Positions 36,683-46,114 of a DNA stretch of 64,000 nt are shown here, piece after piece. The DNA lies in assembly GCA_937929935.1 (NCBI GenBank), contig CALFUL010000023.1, positions 102,511 through 166,510 of the forward strand, in the 5' to 3' direction. Source of the stretch: an uncultured Flavobacteriaceae bacterium (lineage in GTDB: Bacteria; Bacteroidota; Bacteroidia; Flavobacteriales; Flavobacteriaceae). Position numbers and translations under genes: made by a program. The notes beneath the pieces were generated by a model. That model worked only from the letters and a program-made list of their open reading frames with translations. It ran no database searches and was not told the origin of the DNA. Positions within the stretch are counted from its first letter, which is position 1. The number at the start of each line of letters is the position of its first letter.

Positions 36683-37612
36683 TTATAAATTAATTGCGTA
36701 AACTAATCTAACATGAGCATATGCTCCATTACTAAAATTTGAGTTTTCATTTAACTGAGTTCTATTATCTCCAATTGTTGCAAGTGGCAAAGCCAAATCA
36801 ATTTTGTCATTTTGATTATACTGAGCGTAACTTCTTCCAAAAGAATATCCATATCTACCTTCTATATGAATTCCACCTGAAATTTTATATCTAGCGAACA
36901 AACCTATATCAATACTTCTTCTTTCTATATAGTCATTTTTATAAGCTTCTTTTCCTAAACGATATGAAGTTACCAATCCGAAATGATATATTCCTAGCTT
37001 TAATTTTTCGTTTACTTTGTATTTAATTTTAGAATTAACGGGAAGTAAACCTGACATAGACCATCTTTCAGACATCTTCCATTCTAAATTCACCAAAGGA
37101 ACTACGTTAGAACCAAATGCTTCTTGGTTATACAAGACTCCGTATCCGATTTTTAATCTTTCATGATACACCTTTTCATAAATAAATGTACCTCCAAATT
37201 GAAAGTGTTTATTACTAATATTTTTAAAATCAGTCATTAACCTAGGAATAAAAACTACTTGAATAGAATTTTTATTTGAAAATTTATGAATCAATCCTGT
37301 TCTTAAAATAAGTCCATGTAACTTGATTGGGTTAGCTATATTATCCATCATATCAATATTATTAGTTACATTCCACTGCATATAATTAATACTGTTATAC
37401 CAAATCTGTTTTTCATTTAATACAATTGGAACAATCAAATTAACCATAGTTCCTCTTTCAGTTGTTTCACCCGTATAAGTAGATTGGGCTTCAAAAGGTT
37501 GTGGTGTACCAAATTGTTTTGATATTGTTATTATATCTAATGTTTCTTGGGCAGTAACAAACGACACCAACCCTAAAATCAATAATAAAACTAATTTTTT
37601 TTTCATATTCAT
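36683..37612 (-). CDS. Outer-membrane beta-barrel protein (DUF6268-like)
   Basis: A 309-residue protein with a signal peptide (LVSFVTAQ). The sequence is a series of amphipathic strands (MVNLIVPIVLNEKQIWYNSINYMQWNV, HGLILRTGLIHKFSNKNSIQVVFIPRLM) ending in HVRLVYAINL, whose Leu C-terminus suits recognition by BamA. It resembles the DUF6268 group, from memory. It is 4 bases downstream of a smaller barrel gene and the pair follows an AraC operator, so both are likely targets of the adjacent regulator. Confidence 0.7.
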   Translation of the reverse strand: MNMKKKLVLLLILGLVSFVTAQETLDIITISKQFGTPQPFEAQSTYTGETTERGTMVNLIVPIVLNEKQIWYNSINYMQWNVTNNIDMMDNIANPIKLHGLILRTGLIHKFSNKNSIQVVFIPRLMTDFKNISNKHFQFGGTFIYEKVYHERLKIGYGVLYNQEAFGSNVVPLVNLEWKMSERWSMSGLLPVNSKIKYKVNEKLKLGIYHFGLVTSYRLGKEAYKNDYIERRSIDIGLFARYKISGGIHIEGRYGYSFGRSYAQYNQNDKIDLALPLATIGDNRTQLNENSNFSNGAYAHVRLVYAINL

Positions 37613-37616
37613 CTTA

Positions 37617-38165
37617 TTAAAAACGCAAACCTACACTAAACCCTAACCAAGCATCTTCATGTCCATAACGATAAAATCTAGTCCTACTAGGATAATAAAA
37701 AAATGGAATGCCTCCAGATTCTCCCGCATTTGAATCTGGTAGTTTTTTGGAATTAGTCAATGTCCAGATATAGGGAGAAATATGACCTCTGTAAAACCAT
37801 TTATTTTTAAAATCTTTTCTAAAGCCAACACCCGTAAAAAACTGGTAAACACCATTTTCAGGCCCCATTTCGGTTGCATCAAACCAAGAAATACCAATAG
37901 ACAAATCGAGATAATTTCCTTTTTTCAAATCGATTAAGTAATGAACAGAATTGATGATAGAAAGTAGTTGATTAGGTTCAACAAGGTTATCTTGGGTAAA
38001 TCCGATTCCAAAGCGTAGATTCATTCTAGGTGCCTTGGTCAATTGACGCTCATAATTAATAGAAGCCCAACCTCCATTTCCCCGAGCCTCAATAAAAACG
38101 GTATTTTTTTGAGCAGATACAATATTAATAATTGAATAGATACAGCAAATTAACAACACTCTCAT
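37617..38165 (-). CDS. Small outer-membrane beta-barrel protein, hypothetical
   Basis: A 182-residue protein with a short signal peptide (SIINIVSAQ). It has the strand pattern of an eight-stranded barrel: TVFIEARGNGGWASINYERQL, MNLRFGIGFTQDNL, YLDLSIGISWFDAT, YQFFTGVGFRKDF, and the end AWLGFSVGLRF with the terminal Phe used as BamA signal. The operator-like repeats at 38217-38251 lie 52-86 bases upstream of its start. The function is unknown. Confidence 0.7.
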   Translation of the reverse strand: MRVLLICCIYSIINIVSAQKNTVFIEARGNGGWASINYERQLTKAPRMNLRFGIGFTQDNLVEPNQLLSIINSVHYLIDLKKGNYLDLSIGISWFDATEMGPENGVYQFFTGVGFRKDFKNKWFYRGHISPYIWTLTNSKKLPDSNAGESGGIPFFYYPSRTRFYRYGHEDAWLGFSVGLRF

Positions 38166-38216
38166 ACTTCATAGTTTTAAAGTTTCCTCAAAACTAGATA
38201 CGTACGTAAAAAAGGA

Positions 38217-38251
38217 TGTCCGAGATTATCCGAATTAGAAGAATTCGGACA
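38217..38251 (-). promoter_or_regulatory. Candidate AraC operator, copy 1
   Basis: TGTCCGA (38217) and TATCCGA (38227) form a direct repeat with 10-base period, one helical turn, as expected for the two HTH units of an AraC protein. AATTCGGACA (38242) adds an inverted half-site. The adjacent gene downstream is the small barrel; the upstream neighbour is the AraC gene itself. Confidence 0.55.
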
Positions 38252-38265
38252 AATTTATAGTTTGT

Positions 38266-39387
38266 CTAGAACGACATTTTTCTATACTGGGTGGGGGTTT
38301 GACCGGTAAATTTCTTAAAGGCTGTGTAAAAAGTAGATTTAGAATTAAAACCACATTCTAATCCAATAGATACTATTGTGTAGGCTTCAAAACTTGGATC
38401 AGAAAGTAGCTTTTTGGCTTCTTCTACTCTAAGCTCATTAATATAATCGGGAAAGCTTTTATTGGACTGAGTATTGATCAATTTTGATAGACTGCTGACA
38501 CTACCGTTCATTTCTTCAGCCAATTTTTCAAGACTTAAATAGGGGTCTAAATACTTTTGTTGGTTTACAACATAGGCATTCATCTCATCAAAAAATTTTG
38601 CTTCCCGATGTTCCTTATCTGTGTTTTCGGGTTGTACAGGTTGACTTGACTTTACATCTTGATTTGCTCTAATTTTTTTTCGAAGACCCTTTCTTTCTTG
38701 AAGAATAACGAATCTAAAAAAGCCTTGATATCCTATCCAATAAATAAAGATAGAAGTACCTAGTCGCAACGGATAATAACTATAAGGCGCTTTTATAGTT
38801 TCAGATACTAAGTTTAAAAGAACGGCCACGCCCCAAAGAAATAGAACAACGCCTCCTAATTGTATTAAGCGTTTTATCCATTTTAAATCATCATAACTAA
38901 GAATTGCATCATATAATTTTTGATATCTAAAAAGCACTTTTAAAACATGATAAAATATAAAAAGTGAGAAGCAAAGGGTAACAGCATCTTCAATGGCATT
39001 ATACCAAACCAAATGTTCATCATTTAACACCCCTTCTTTCAATTGATACACCACTACTGCTCTCGCTATCAACTCAAGAATAAAGACCAAAGCTGTCAAT
39101 TTAAAGAAAGGTGTTCTTTTACTTTCAATACCTAAATAATAGACTAAAAAAGCATGAAACATAGGTGCTAAAAGCACGTAAAACGGAAACGTATAATCAC
39201 TAAAGGCAACAAAACCCTTATCAATTAACCATGACTGAAGGTTGTTTAAAGAAAGAAATAAAACAAAGAGATTTAGAAAAAGAACAGGAAACTCAATTTT
39301 CTTTCTTGAGAAAAAGGTTAGGGCATTAAAAATAAAACCCTGAATAACCCCCGCAATCATTAAGAAATTGAATACTGAAGTTATCAT
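38266..39387 (-). CDS. AraC-family transcriptional regulator with membrane-embedded sensor domain
   Basis: A 373-residue protein. Residues 1-235 contain about seven hydrophobic segments (MITSVFNFLMIAGVIQGFIF, FPVLFLNLFVLFLSLNNL, YTFPFYVLLAPMFHAFLVYY and others), then a charged linker, then a C-terminal AraC HTH (about 275-373: YLDPYLSLEKLAEEMNGSVS ... FNSKSTFYTAFKKFTGQTPTQYRK). A membrane-bound one-component regulator sensing an envelope signal is implied. It overlaps the GH3 gene by one base (TAATG). A truncated copy lies at 36255-36529. The likely target is the barrel pair directly downstream. Confidence 0.9.
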   Translation of the reverse strand: MITSVFNFLMIAGVIQGFIFNALTFFSRKKIEFPVLFLNLFVLFLSLNNLQSWLIDKGFVAFSDYTFPFYVLLAPMFHAFLVYYLGIESKRTPFFKLTALVFILELIARAVVVYQLKEGVLNDEHLVWYNAIEDAVTLCFSLFIFYHVLKVLFRYQKLYDAILSYDDLKWIKRLIQLGGVVLFLWGVAVLLNLVSETIKAPYSYYPLRLGTSIFIYWIGYQGFFRFVILQERKGLRKKIRANQDVKSSQPVQPENTDKEHREAKFFDEMNAYVVNQQKYLDPYLSLEKLAEEMNGSVSSLSKLINTQSNKSFPDYINELRVEEAKKLLSDPSFEAYTIVSIGLECGFNSKSTFYTAFKKFTGQTPTQYRKMSF

Positions 39388-40901
39388 TATCTATTCATTT
39401 TTAAAAGTTCTTCAACATATGCCCGTTTATTTGATAAACGCGGAATTTTGTGTTGCCCCCCTAACTTATCATTCTTTTTCAACCAATCATAAAAAAGATT
39501 TTCACGTGCTACATGAACCTTTGGCATCTTTAGGGTAATGTTATTATATCTTTTCGCTTCGTAATCAGAGTTTAAAGATTTTAAGGCATTGTCAAGAAAT
39601 TCAACAAAATAGTCAATATGTTCAGGTGGTTTTCTGAATTCGATAATCCATTCGTGTGCCCCTTTTTCTTTATCTGACATAAAAATGGGTCCGGCGGTAT
39701 AATCTTTTATTTGCGCCCCTGTTTTATTACAAACGCTTTTCAACGCTTCTTCAGCATTTTCAATAATTAACTCTTCGCCAAAAACATTAATATGATGCTT
39801 GGTGCGGCCCGTTACTTTAATTCGATAGGGATTAATTGAAGTAAACCTAACTGTGTCTCCTATTTTATACCTCCACAAACCTGAATTGGTTGTAATTACA
39901 ATGGCATAATTGACTTCTTTTTGTACTTCCCAAAGCGGAATTGCCTGTTCTTGAGCTTCACCATAAACATTCATGGGTATGAATTCATAAAAAATACCAT
40001 AATCGAGCATGAGTAACAATTCATCTGAATTATTCTGATCTTGAATCGCAAAAAACCCTTCAGAAGCATTGTAAATCTCATAGTACTTGAAACTCTTGCG
40101 AGGCAATAATTTTTGATATTGCTCTTTATAGGGGTTGAAACTTACCCCGCCATGAAAATAAACTTCAAGATTTTCCCAAACTTGAAAAAGGTGATCTTTA
40201 CCTGTTTCTTCTATAACATTGTTAAGCAAGACCAACATCCAAGAAGGAACCCCGGCTAAACTGGTTACGTTTTCTTGCGTTGTTTCTTTGATGATGGCTT
40301 CTAGTTTACTCTCCCATTCAGGCATCAATGAAACCTTACTGCTTGGCGTACTACTAAATTCAGCCCACAATGGCATATTATCAATTAAAATAGCAGACAG
40401 GTCGCCAAAAAAAGAACCATTGTCTTCATACAATTCTTTACTACCTCCTAAACGCAAACTTTTACCCGTAAAAAGCTGAGAGTTTTCATTGTTATTGAGG
40501 TACAAACAAAGCATGTCTTTACCTGATTTATAGTGACAATCTTCTAAAGCCTCTGCACTTACCGGAATAAATTTACTTTTCGCATTGGTAGTACCACTAC
40601 TTTTTGCAAACCATTGAATTGAAGTGGGCCAAAAGATATTTTGTTCACCTCTACGTGTACGCTCAATCAAGGGTTCAATTTCTTCATATGATCTAATGGG
40701 TATACGCTCGCTAAAGGTTTTGTAATTTTCAATCGACTCGAAATCATAGGTTCTACCAATTTCTGTATCCTCAGCAATTTCTAGTAATTGTTCAAGCACC
40801 TCTTGTTGTACCTCATCAGGGTATTTTAAAAAAAGCTCTATTTGGTGGTAGCGCTTTTTTAGTAACCATGATGCAATAGAATTAAAAAGAGGTATCGGCA
40901 T
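39387..40901 (-). CDS. GH3-family acyl-adenylate-forming enzyme
   Basis: A 504-residue protein of the GH3 superfamily, which in plants conjugates amino acids to acyl hormones. Motif 1 is WFAKSSGTTNAKSKFIPVS; YNASEGFFAIQ and NSGLWRYKIGDTVRF are the second and third ATP-contact motifs. No signal peptide. Bacteroidota commonly carry one such gene and its substrate is unknown, although an acyl-AMP intermediate is expected. It is cotranscribed with the AraC gene. Confidence 0.9.
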   Translation of the reverse strand: MPIPLFNSIASWLLKKRYHQIELFLKYPDEVQQEVLEQLLEIAEDTEIGRTYDFESIENYKTFSERIPIRSYEEIEPLIERTRRGEQNIFWPTSIQWFAKSSGTTNAKSKFIPVSAEALEDCHYKSGKDMLCLYLNNNENSQLFTGKSLRLGGSKELYEDNGSFFGDLSAILIDNMPLWAEFSSTPSSKVSLMPEWESKLEAIIKETTQENVTSLAGVPSWMLVLLNNVIEETGKDHLFQVWENLEVYFHGGVSFNPYKEQYQKLLPRKSFKYYEIYNASEGFFAIQDQNNSDELLLMLDYGIFYEFIPMNVYGEAQEQAIPLWEVQKEVNYAIVITTNSGLWRYKIGDTVRFTSINPYRIKVTGRTKHHINVFGEELIIENAEEALKSVCNKTGAQIKDYTAGPIFMSDKEKGAHEWIIEFRKPPEHIDYFVEFLDNALKSLNSDYEAKRYNNITLKMPKVHVARENLFYDWLKKNDKLGGQHKIPRLSNKRAYVEELLKMNR

Positions 40902-40967
40902 TTATGGGTATATTTAGTGCTCTAAATTAAACTTAATACCTATCATTTTCAAATTCTAAATTTTATC

Positions 40968-41762
40968 ATGCAATACGAAGGAGTTTTACGAAAAATGCAG
41001 ACTGAAAATGGGAGTCCGATAAACTATTATTTGGTCTTCGAAAATGATTTTTTAAATCTCAATCAAACTTTAAACAAAAAGCTTCAGATTACTTTTATCA
41101 AGCATCAATGTTTGAATTGTGGCAATGACCGCCCCATTTTTCGTCAAGGCTTTTGTAAAAACTGCTTTTTTGAAATACCTACGGCCGGCGATTGGATCAT
41201 GAGGCCCGAACTTAGTACAGCCCATTTAGACCAAGAAGATCGTGATTTAGAATATGAAAAGAAAGTACAACTTCAACCACATATTGTTTATTTAGCCAAT
41301 TCAAGCAATGTGAAAGTTGGCGTAACCAGAAAAACGCAGGTACCCACACGTTGGATCGATCAAGGTGCACATGAGGCTATTGAAATTGTTGAAGTGCCAA
41401 ACCGCTATTTAGCAGGAATCACTGAGGTGGCCCTAAAAAATCATGTAGGCGATAAAACCAATTGGCGCAAAATGCTAACCAACTCAGTTTCTGATGAAAA
41501 TTTGATTGAATGGCGTAATACTTTAAAACAGTACATACCAGATGAGGCGAAAGAATATTTTATTGAAAGTAATACAGAAACACATTTAGAGTTTCCGGTG
41601 CTTCAATATCCTGAAAAAGTAAAAAGTTTGAACCTTGATAAAACTCCGAATTTTGAAGGTGTTTTAAAGGGAATAAAAGGGCAATATCTCATTTTTGAGG
41701 ATGCTACCGTTTTTAATGTACGAAGTAATGAGGGCTATTATGTTGGTTTAGACATACATTAA
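40968..41762 (+). CDS. DUF2797 protein with zinc ribbon and GIY-YIG-like core
   Basis: A 264-residue protein. Four cysteines in CLNCGNDRPIFRQGFCKNC form a zinc ribbon (about 46-64). The following segment HIVYLANSSNVKVGVTRKTQVPTRWIDQGA, then ITEVALKNHV and NWRKML, resembles the strand-KVG-Arg-Glu layout of GIY-YIG nucleases, which is my inference. It is not membrane-associated. It is divergent from GH3 and 10 bases upstream of a DUF3667 gene. Role unknown; DNA- or RNA-related activity is possible. Confidence 0.7.
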   Translation: MQYEGVLRKMQTENGSPINYYLVFENDFLNLNQTLNKKLQITFIKHQCLNCGNDRPIFRQGFCKNCFFEIPTAGDWIMRPELSTAHLDQEDRDLEYEKKVQLQPHIVYLANSSNVKVGVTRKTQVPTRWIDQGAHEAIEIVEVPNRYLAGITEVALKNHVGDKTNWRKMLTNSVSDENLIEWRNTLKQYIPDEAKEYFIESNTETHLEFPVLQYPEKVKSLNLDKTPNFEGVLKGIKGQYLIFEDATVFNVRSNEGYYVGLDIH

Positions 41763-41772
41763 TTTTTGATTT

Positions 41773-42540
41773 ATGAAATGTAAAAATTGTGATTCTGAAT
41801 TAATTGGAAATTTCTGTTCTAATTGCGGGCAAACAAAAAAAGTAAGCAAAATAACTTGGCCATTTTTTTTAGCTGAAATATCAGATAACATTTTTCAAAT
41901 TAATAGGGGGCTTTTTTATACACTTAAAGAACTATTTGTTCGCCCAGGTCAAACCATTCGATTTTTTATTGAAGGAAAGCGAAAAAACTATTTTAAACCA
42001 ATTGCATATGCATTCACACTTTCAACCCTATTTTTTATTATAGCACGGCACTTTGAAAGTGGAACTTTTATTAGTGACGCCATAAGTGGGTATTCAGCGG
42101 CGGCAAATGATTTTGAAGAAGGATCAAGGACGGCAAAAATTGATGGTAAAATACTTCCTAAACTAAATTGGTTTGCTGATAATTATGCTGTTACTGTTCT
42201 ACTGCTTTTACCAATATTTTCTTTAGCATCATATATTTCATTTTTAAAGGCAGGCTGGAATTACCTTGAACACTTTGTTATCAATGCCTATATCACAGGT
42301 CAACAAGCTATTATATATTCAATTTCTGCATTACTGACTCCTTTATTTACCGATAATGATACATTAATTACCATTACTTTATATATTTCAATGATATATA
42401 ACGTTGTCGTTTTTTGGCAGTTCTTCAAAGAACTAAAAAGAGGGGCGGTAATTTTACGTACAATAGCTACCTATTTAATCTATGGAATTATATTTTTTAT
42501 AATTACCTCAGTTCTTTTTATTTTGGCCGCTCACTATTAA
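41773..42540 (+). CDS. DUF3667 membrane protein with N-terminal zinc ribbon
   Basis: A 255-residue protein. CKNCDSELIGNFCSNCGQ (residues 3-20) is a four-cysteine ribbon, followed by TLKELFVRPGQTIRFFIEGKRKNYFKPIAYAF, the family signature, and about five transmembrane segments. These proteins are common in Bacteroidota with unknown role. It is 10 bases after the DUF2797 gene, so the two zinc-ribbon proteins are probably co-expressed. Confidence 0.8.
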   Translation: MKCKNCDSELIGNFCSNCGQTKKVSKITWPFFLAEISDNIFQINRGLFYTLKELFVRPGQTIRFFIEGKRKNYFKPIAYAFTLSTLFFIIARHFESGTFISDAISGYSAAANDFEEGSRTAKIDGKILPKLNWFADNYAVTVLLLLPIFSLASYISFLKAGWNYLEHFVINAYITGQQAIIYSISALLTPLFTDNDTLITITLYISMIYNVVVFWQFFKELKRGAVILRTIATYLIYGIIFFIITSVLFILAAHY

Positions 42541-42599
42541 TCACAAAGAGATATTAAAAAAATAACTTAGGCACTTTGTTGGGCTTTCAATTCAATAAT

Positions 42600-45344
42600 T
42601 TATTGAACCGTATCCTGAACCACAGAATCTTTTTTCTTTTTACGACCAAAGAGTCCGCCTAATATATCTTTCGCTGAATCTTTAAGATCTTCTTCTGGGG
42701 TTTTAGGCACTACTGTATCTTTAGCCACCTCTGATTCTGATGCTGTTGTATCTTTTGGTGTTCCGCCTAAAAGTCCGCCTAAAACATCTTTAACTGCTTC
42801 TTTGGCCGGATCTTGAGTTGCTGTAGAATCTTTATCCTTAGAATTTCCTTCTAGAACATCATTCAATAAATCTTTGGCTTTGTCTTTACCTTTATTAATG
42901 AGTTTTTCTTTTTGAATGGCAATCAATTTTTTGGTTAAATTTTTAACCCCTGATGCTACATCTGTAGTTACTTCTGGCTTAGAGTACATACCATCAATAT
43001 TTGCAATAACAGGTATTGTCAGACCATCTAAAGAACGATCATCAATTTTAGCGATAAGGTTATTCACTTCGCTGCCCAAGTACTTTACCGGAATGTTCAT
43101 GGTGGCCTTGTACTTCATTTTCTTATCAAAGGTGTGACTACCATCAACGTGTACAACAATGTCATTATAATTGACCGCAAAGGGTTTGACCTGCACTTTA
43201 CCATCTTTAAATGATAAAGCGGTTTTCAGCCCTTTCAAGTCAAGATTTTCAGGTTTAAGAAAATCTAACTTCTCTCCTATTTTGTTTAGGAACTCTGCAC
43301 GCTTTGGGTCAAGATCTGATTGTAGAACATGCGCAAGAACATCTCCTGAAATAGTAGCTAAATTAGGCGTGAAATCATTATTGAGTTTTCCTGATATCTC
43401 AATTTCGGTATCAAGGGTACCTCTCAACATACTTGCAACAGGCGCTAGAGCTTCAAAGAGTTCAAGATACTTAAAGGTCTCTACTATTTTTAGACTATTC
43501 ATGTCTAATTTCATTTCAAAATTTGGCACCTCATTTTTGGTAGAAACTTGGCCATCAAAATTAATCTTACCATTGAAGAGTTTTGATGTCATATTAGAAA
43601 GTGAGGCTGTTTCATCTTTTATGGTTAGACCACCACTAACTTCTTTTAATGTAAGATTGTCATAGATTACAGTTTTGGCTTGAACTGCCATATACGCATC
43701 TAAAAAAGATGGAATTTTAATGTGCTCTAAAACTAAAGTTTCTTCATCATTTTTAATCTGATTCTCTTCAACCAATTCTTCAGTCATAAAATCATTCAAA
43801 TCAAATGTTTCTGAAAAAAGTTTAAAATTGCCTTCTACCTTTTCATCATTGAACATAAAACCAAGAAAATTATCTATTCGCCCGGTTGCTGAAAAATCAG
43901 TATTTCCGGTCTTAACACCAAGAGAATTTAAAATGACATTATGAGTGCCAAAAGTTACTTTAGCACCTTTAATCAATACAGGGTTATTAAATTCATCACT
44001 TGCGTACTCAAAATCTCGAAGACTCATGACCCCCGTGGTTTTGGTCTTTTCATACTGTTCATTTTCAACTGATGCCATATCAAAGGCTGTGGTAATATCA
44101 GCATCAACTATGCCTTTTAAATCTAGATTAGCAGGAACTGGGTACGCCTTTTCAATGTTCGCTAAATTCATTTTCGCATCAACATGGGCATTGACCTTGG
44201 TGTTACCCATGAGTTCTTTCACTTTTGCTACCAAATTAAATTGATCTTTATCAATCATAAAAGAAAGCTTATCAATATCAACATAGGTGTCTTCAACAAT
44301 ACCTGTGGTATTTATTATTTTGGTGTCGATTCTTACGTTGTGTACAGATTTAGGCAAATCAGGATATTGAAACGATGCGTCATCAGAATTGATTTTAATG
44401 TTAAAAGCCGGAATATGCTTTTCATCTGAGCGCCCATCAAATTTACCTTCAACTACAAAGTTTCCGGTGGTTTGTACATTCTCAATATTTTTAGAATATA
44501 CCTCTGGCATGAGGGCTAAAAAGTTTTTAAAATCTGAAGACGGAGTAACAAAATGAATATTAATATCTTGACTGTCTTCATTTACTTTTACAAAGCCATC
44601 AAAAATCAAAGGCAATTGATTTACAAGGGCTTCATTTTTCAAGAAGGTGTATTTATCTTGATCTAAATCAATACCTATTAGGGCGTCAAGTTTAATTTTA
44701 TTCTTGTTTAAATAATTGGTGCTGTCTAATTCAAAAGATACGAGCGCTTCAGTTTTTGTGTCTAATTCAGAAGTAGTAGCCGATAAATCGCCTGTACCTA
44801 CATGTTGAATATCAGAGACCACCATATGAATAGCGGCAGCTCGATCATCATAAATTACTTTTGAATTTGTGATTTTGTAAGATTGTAAATCTAAAGTAAA
44901 ACCATCAGTATCTTCTGTTGAAGCGGTTTCATTCTCAGTTTCTTTGCCAATCTCATAACTTGCTATTTCATCTTCATTAACCTGAACATGAATTAAAGCT
45001 TGATCTAATAGAATATTGGTTACGCTTATAGGCTCGCCTTCATCTTTAAATAATTCGCCTATAGGCATTGTCATTGCCAAATTTCGAGCTGCAAATAAAG
45101 TGTCGCCTTTGAAAGGGGCTTCATTTATCAAAACAACATTCTCAAGACTAATTTCTGCGTTCGGAAATGATTTTATAATACTAAGACTAGCATCTGAAAA
45201 ATCAAAAGTTCCGTTGATGTTATCGTTGACATTTTTTCTAAGGATGTCATCAATCTTTGCTTCAAGAATGAAAGGTGCTGCCACTGCGGCTACAACCAAT
45301 AAAAGAAAAACAATTCCAACAATTTTTAAAACCTTCTTACCCAT
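42600..45344 (-). CDS. AsmA-like family protein
   Basis: A 914-residue envelope protein: one N-terminal transmembrane helix (VLKIVGIVFLLLVVAAVAAPFIL) and a very long repeated beta-groove characteristic of AsmA-like bridge proteins (SLSIIKSFPNAEISLENVVL; C-terminal AsmA region about 560-800). Such proteins are thought to move phospholipids between membranes. The last 100 residues are low complexity, with repeats of KDxLGGLxG flanked by Asp, Lys and Thr (ILGGLFGRKKKKDS), probably disordered and periplasmic. Confidence 0.88.
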   Translation of the reverse strand: MGKKVLKIVGIVFLLLVVAAVAAPFILEAKIDDILRKNVNDNINGTFDFSDASLSIIKSFPNAEISLENVVLINEAPFKGDTLFAARNLAMTMPIGELFKDEGEPISVTNILLDQALIHVQVNEDEIASYEIGKETENETASTEDTDGFTLDLQSYKITNSKVIYDDRAAAIHMVVSDIQHVGTGDLSATTSELDTKTEALVSFELDSTNYLNKNKIKLDALIGIDLDQDKYTFLKNEALVNQLPLIFDGFVKVNEDSQDINIHFVTPSSDFKNFLALMPEVYSKNIENVQTTGNFVVEGKFDGRSDEKHIPAFNIKINSDDASFQYPDLPKSVHNVRIDTKIINTTGIVEDTYVDIDKLSFMIDKDQFNLVAKVKELMGNTKVNAHVDAKMNLANIEKAYPVPANLDLKGIVDADITTAFDMASVENEQYEKTKTTGVMSLRDFEYASDEFNNPVLIKGAKVTFGTHNVILNSLGVKTGNTDFSATGRIDNFLGFMFNDEKVEGNFKLFSETFDLNDFMTEELVEENQIKNDEETLVLEHIKIPSFLDAYMAVQAKTVIYDNLTLKEVSGGLTIKDETASLSNMTSKLFNGKINFDGQVSTKNEVPNFEMKLDMNSLKIVETFKYLELFEALAPVASMLRGTLDTEIEISGKLNNDFTPNLATISGDVLAHVLQSDLDPKRAEFLNKIGEKLDFLKPENLDLKGLKTALSFKDGKVQVKPFAVNYNDIVVHVDGSHTFDKKMKYKATMNIPVKYLGSEVNNLIAKIDDRSLDGLTIPVIANIDGMYSKPEVTTDVASGVKNLTKKLIAIQKEKLINKGKDKAKDLLNDVLEGNSKDKDSTATQDPAKEAVKDVLGGLLGGTPKDTTASESEVAKDTVVPKTPEEDLKDSAKDILGGLFGRKKKKDSVVQDTVQ

Positions 45345-45389
45345 TACAAACTTCTTACAAGATAATAACTCTTAGAAGGGCTGAATATT

Positions 45390-46100
45390 TTAATTATCTA
45401 AGTTAATTTCTTCCCCAATTTTAAGGCCAAATCTTTTTCGTATTAGATATACGAACAAATAGAGCAAAGGGGTGTCAAGAAAAGCAATCAAAATCTTGAA
45501 GAGAAAACCACTAATAACTAAACCCCAAAACTTTGTCCACGGAAAAACTCCGAAAACACAGAGCAAGCATACCACTGAAAAAGTGTCAATAAACTGAGAA
45601 GAAAATGTAGAGAAATTATTGCGCAGCCATAACATTTTGCCTTTGGTTAATTTTTTCCAAAAGTGATATAGCGACACATCAATATATTGCGCTGACAAAT
45701 AAGCGAGCATTGATGCTAAAACACCTAAAGGTGAAAGACCAAAAACCTTTAAAAAGGTAGCATCATCAATTGCTGAATCAGCTGTAGCTGGTACTTTGGT
45801 TGCAACCAGAATAATTAAAATTGAAAAAAAGGAAGCAAAAATGCCTGCCGTAACTACTTGATTCGCTTTTCGCTTTCCGTAAATTTCTGAGATTAAATCA
45901 GTAATCAAAAAAGTTATCGGATACGGTAAAATACCTACTGAAATTTCAAATAAAGAAGCACCAAAAAAAGATACTTCTCCAAAAGGCTGCCAATAAAAGA
46001 ACTTTGGAAAAATTAAATTTGAAACCACCAAAGAGGTTATAAAAAGCGCAGCCAAATATAAATATATTTGATAGGCTAACTTTTTATCTTTTGGCTTCAT
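45390..46100 (-). CDS. yhhQ: Queuosine precursor transporter (YhhQ / VUT family)
   Basis: A 236-residue membrane protein with six hydrophobic segments and the family signatures GILPYPITFLITDLISEIYGKRKA and FSSQFIDTFSVV. YhhQ imports preQ0/preQ1 for queuosine in tRNA. It starts 14 bases after the stop of sppA. No preQ1 riboswitch is visible. Confidence 0.9.
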   Translation of the reverse strand: MKPKDKKLAYQIYLYLAALFITSLVVSNLIFPKFFYWQPFGEVSFFGASLFEISVGILPYPITFLITDLISEIYGKRKANQVVTAGIFASFFSILIILVATKVPATADSAIDDATFLKVFGLSPLGVLASMLAYLSAQYIDVSLYHFWKKLTKGKMLWLRNNFSTFSSQFIDTFSVVCLLCVFGVFPWTKFWGLVISGFLFKILIAFLDTPLLYLFVYLIRKRFGLKIGEEINLDN

Positions 46101-46114
46101 TAAACGAAAAACAA

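Noticed and set aside
43171..43665. 164-codon plus-strand frame inside the AsmA-like gene
   Set aside because: Antisense shadow; the AsmA-like frame is uninterrupted over 914 codons and has clear family features.
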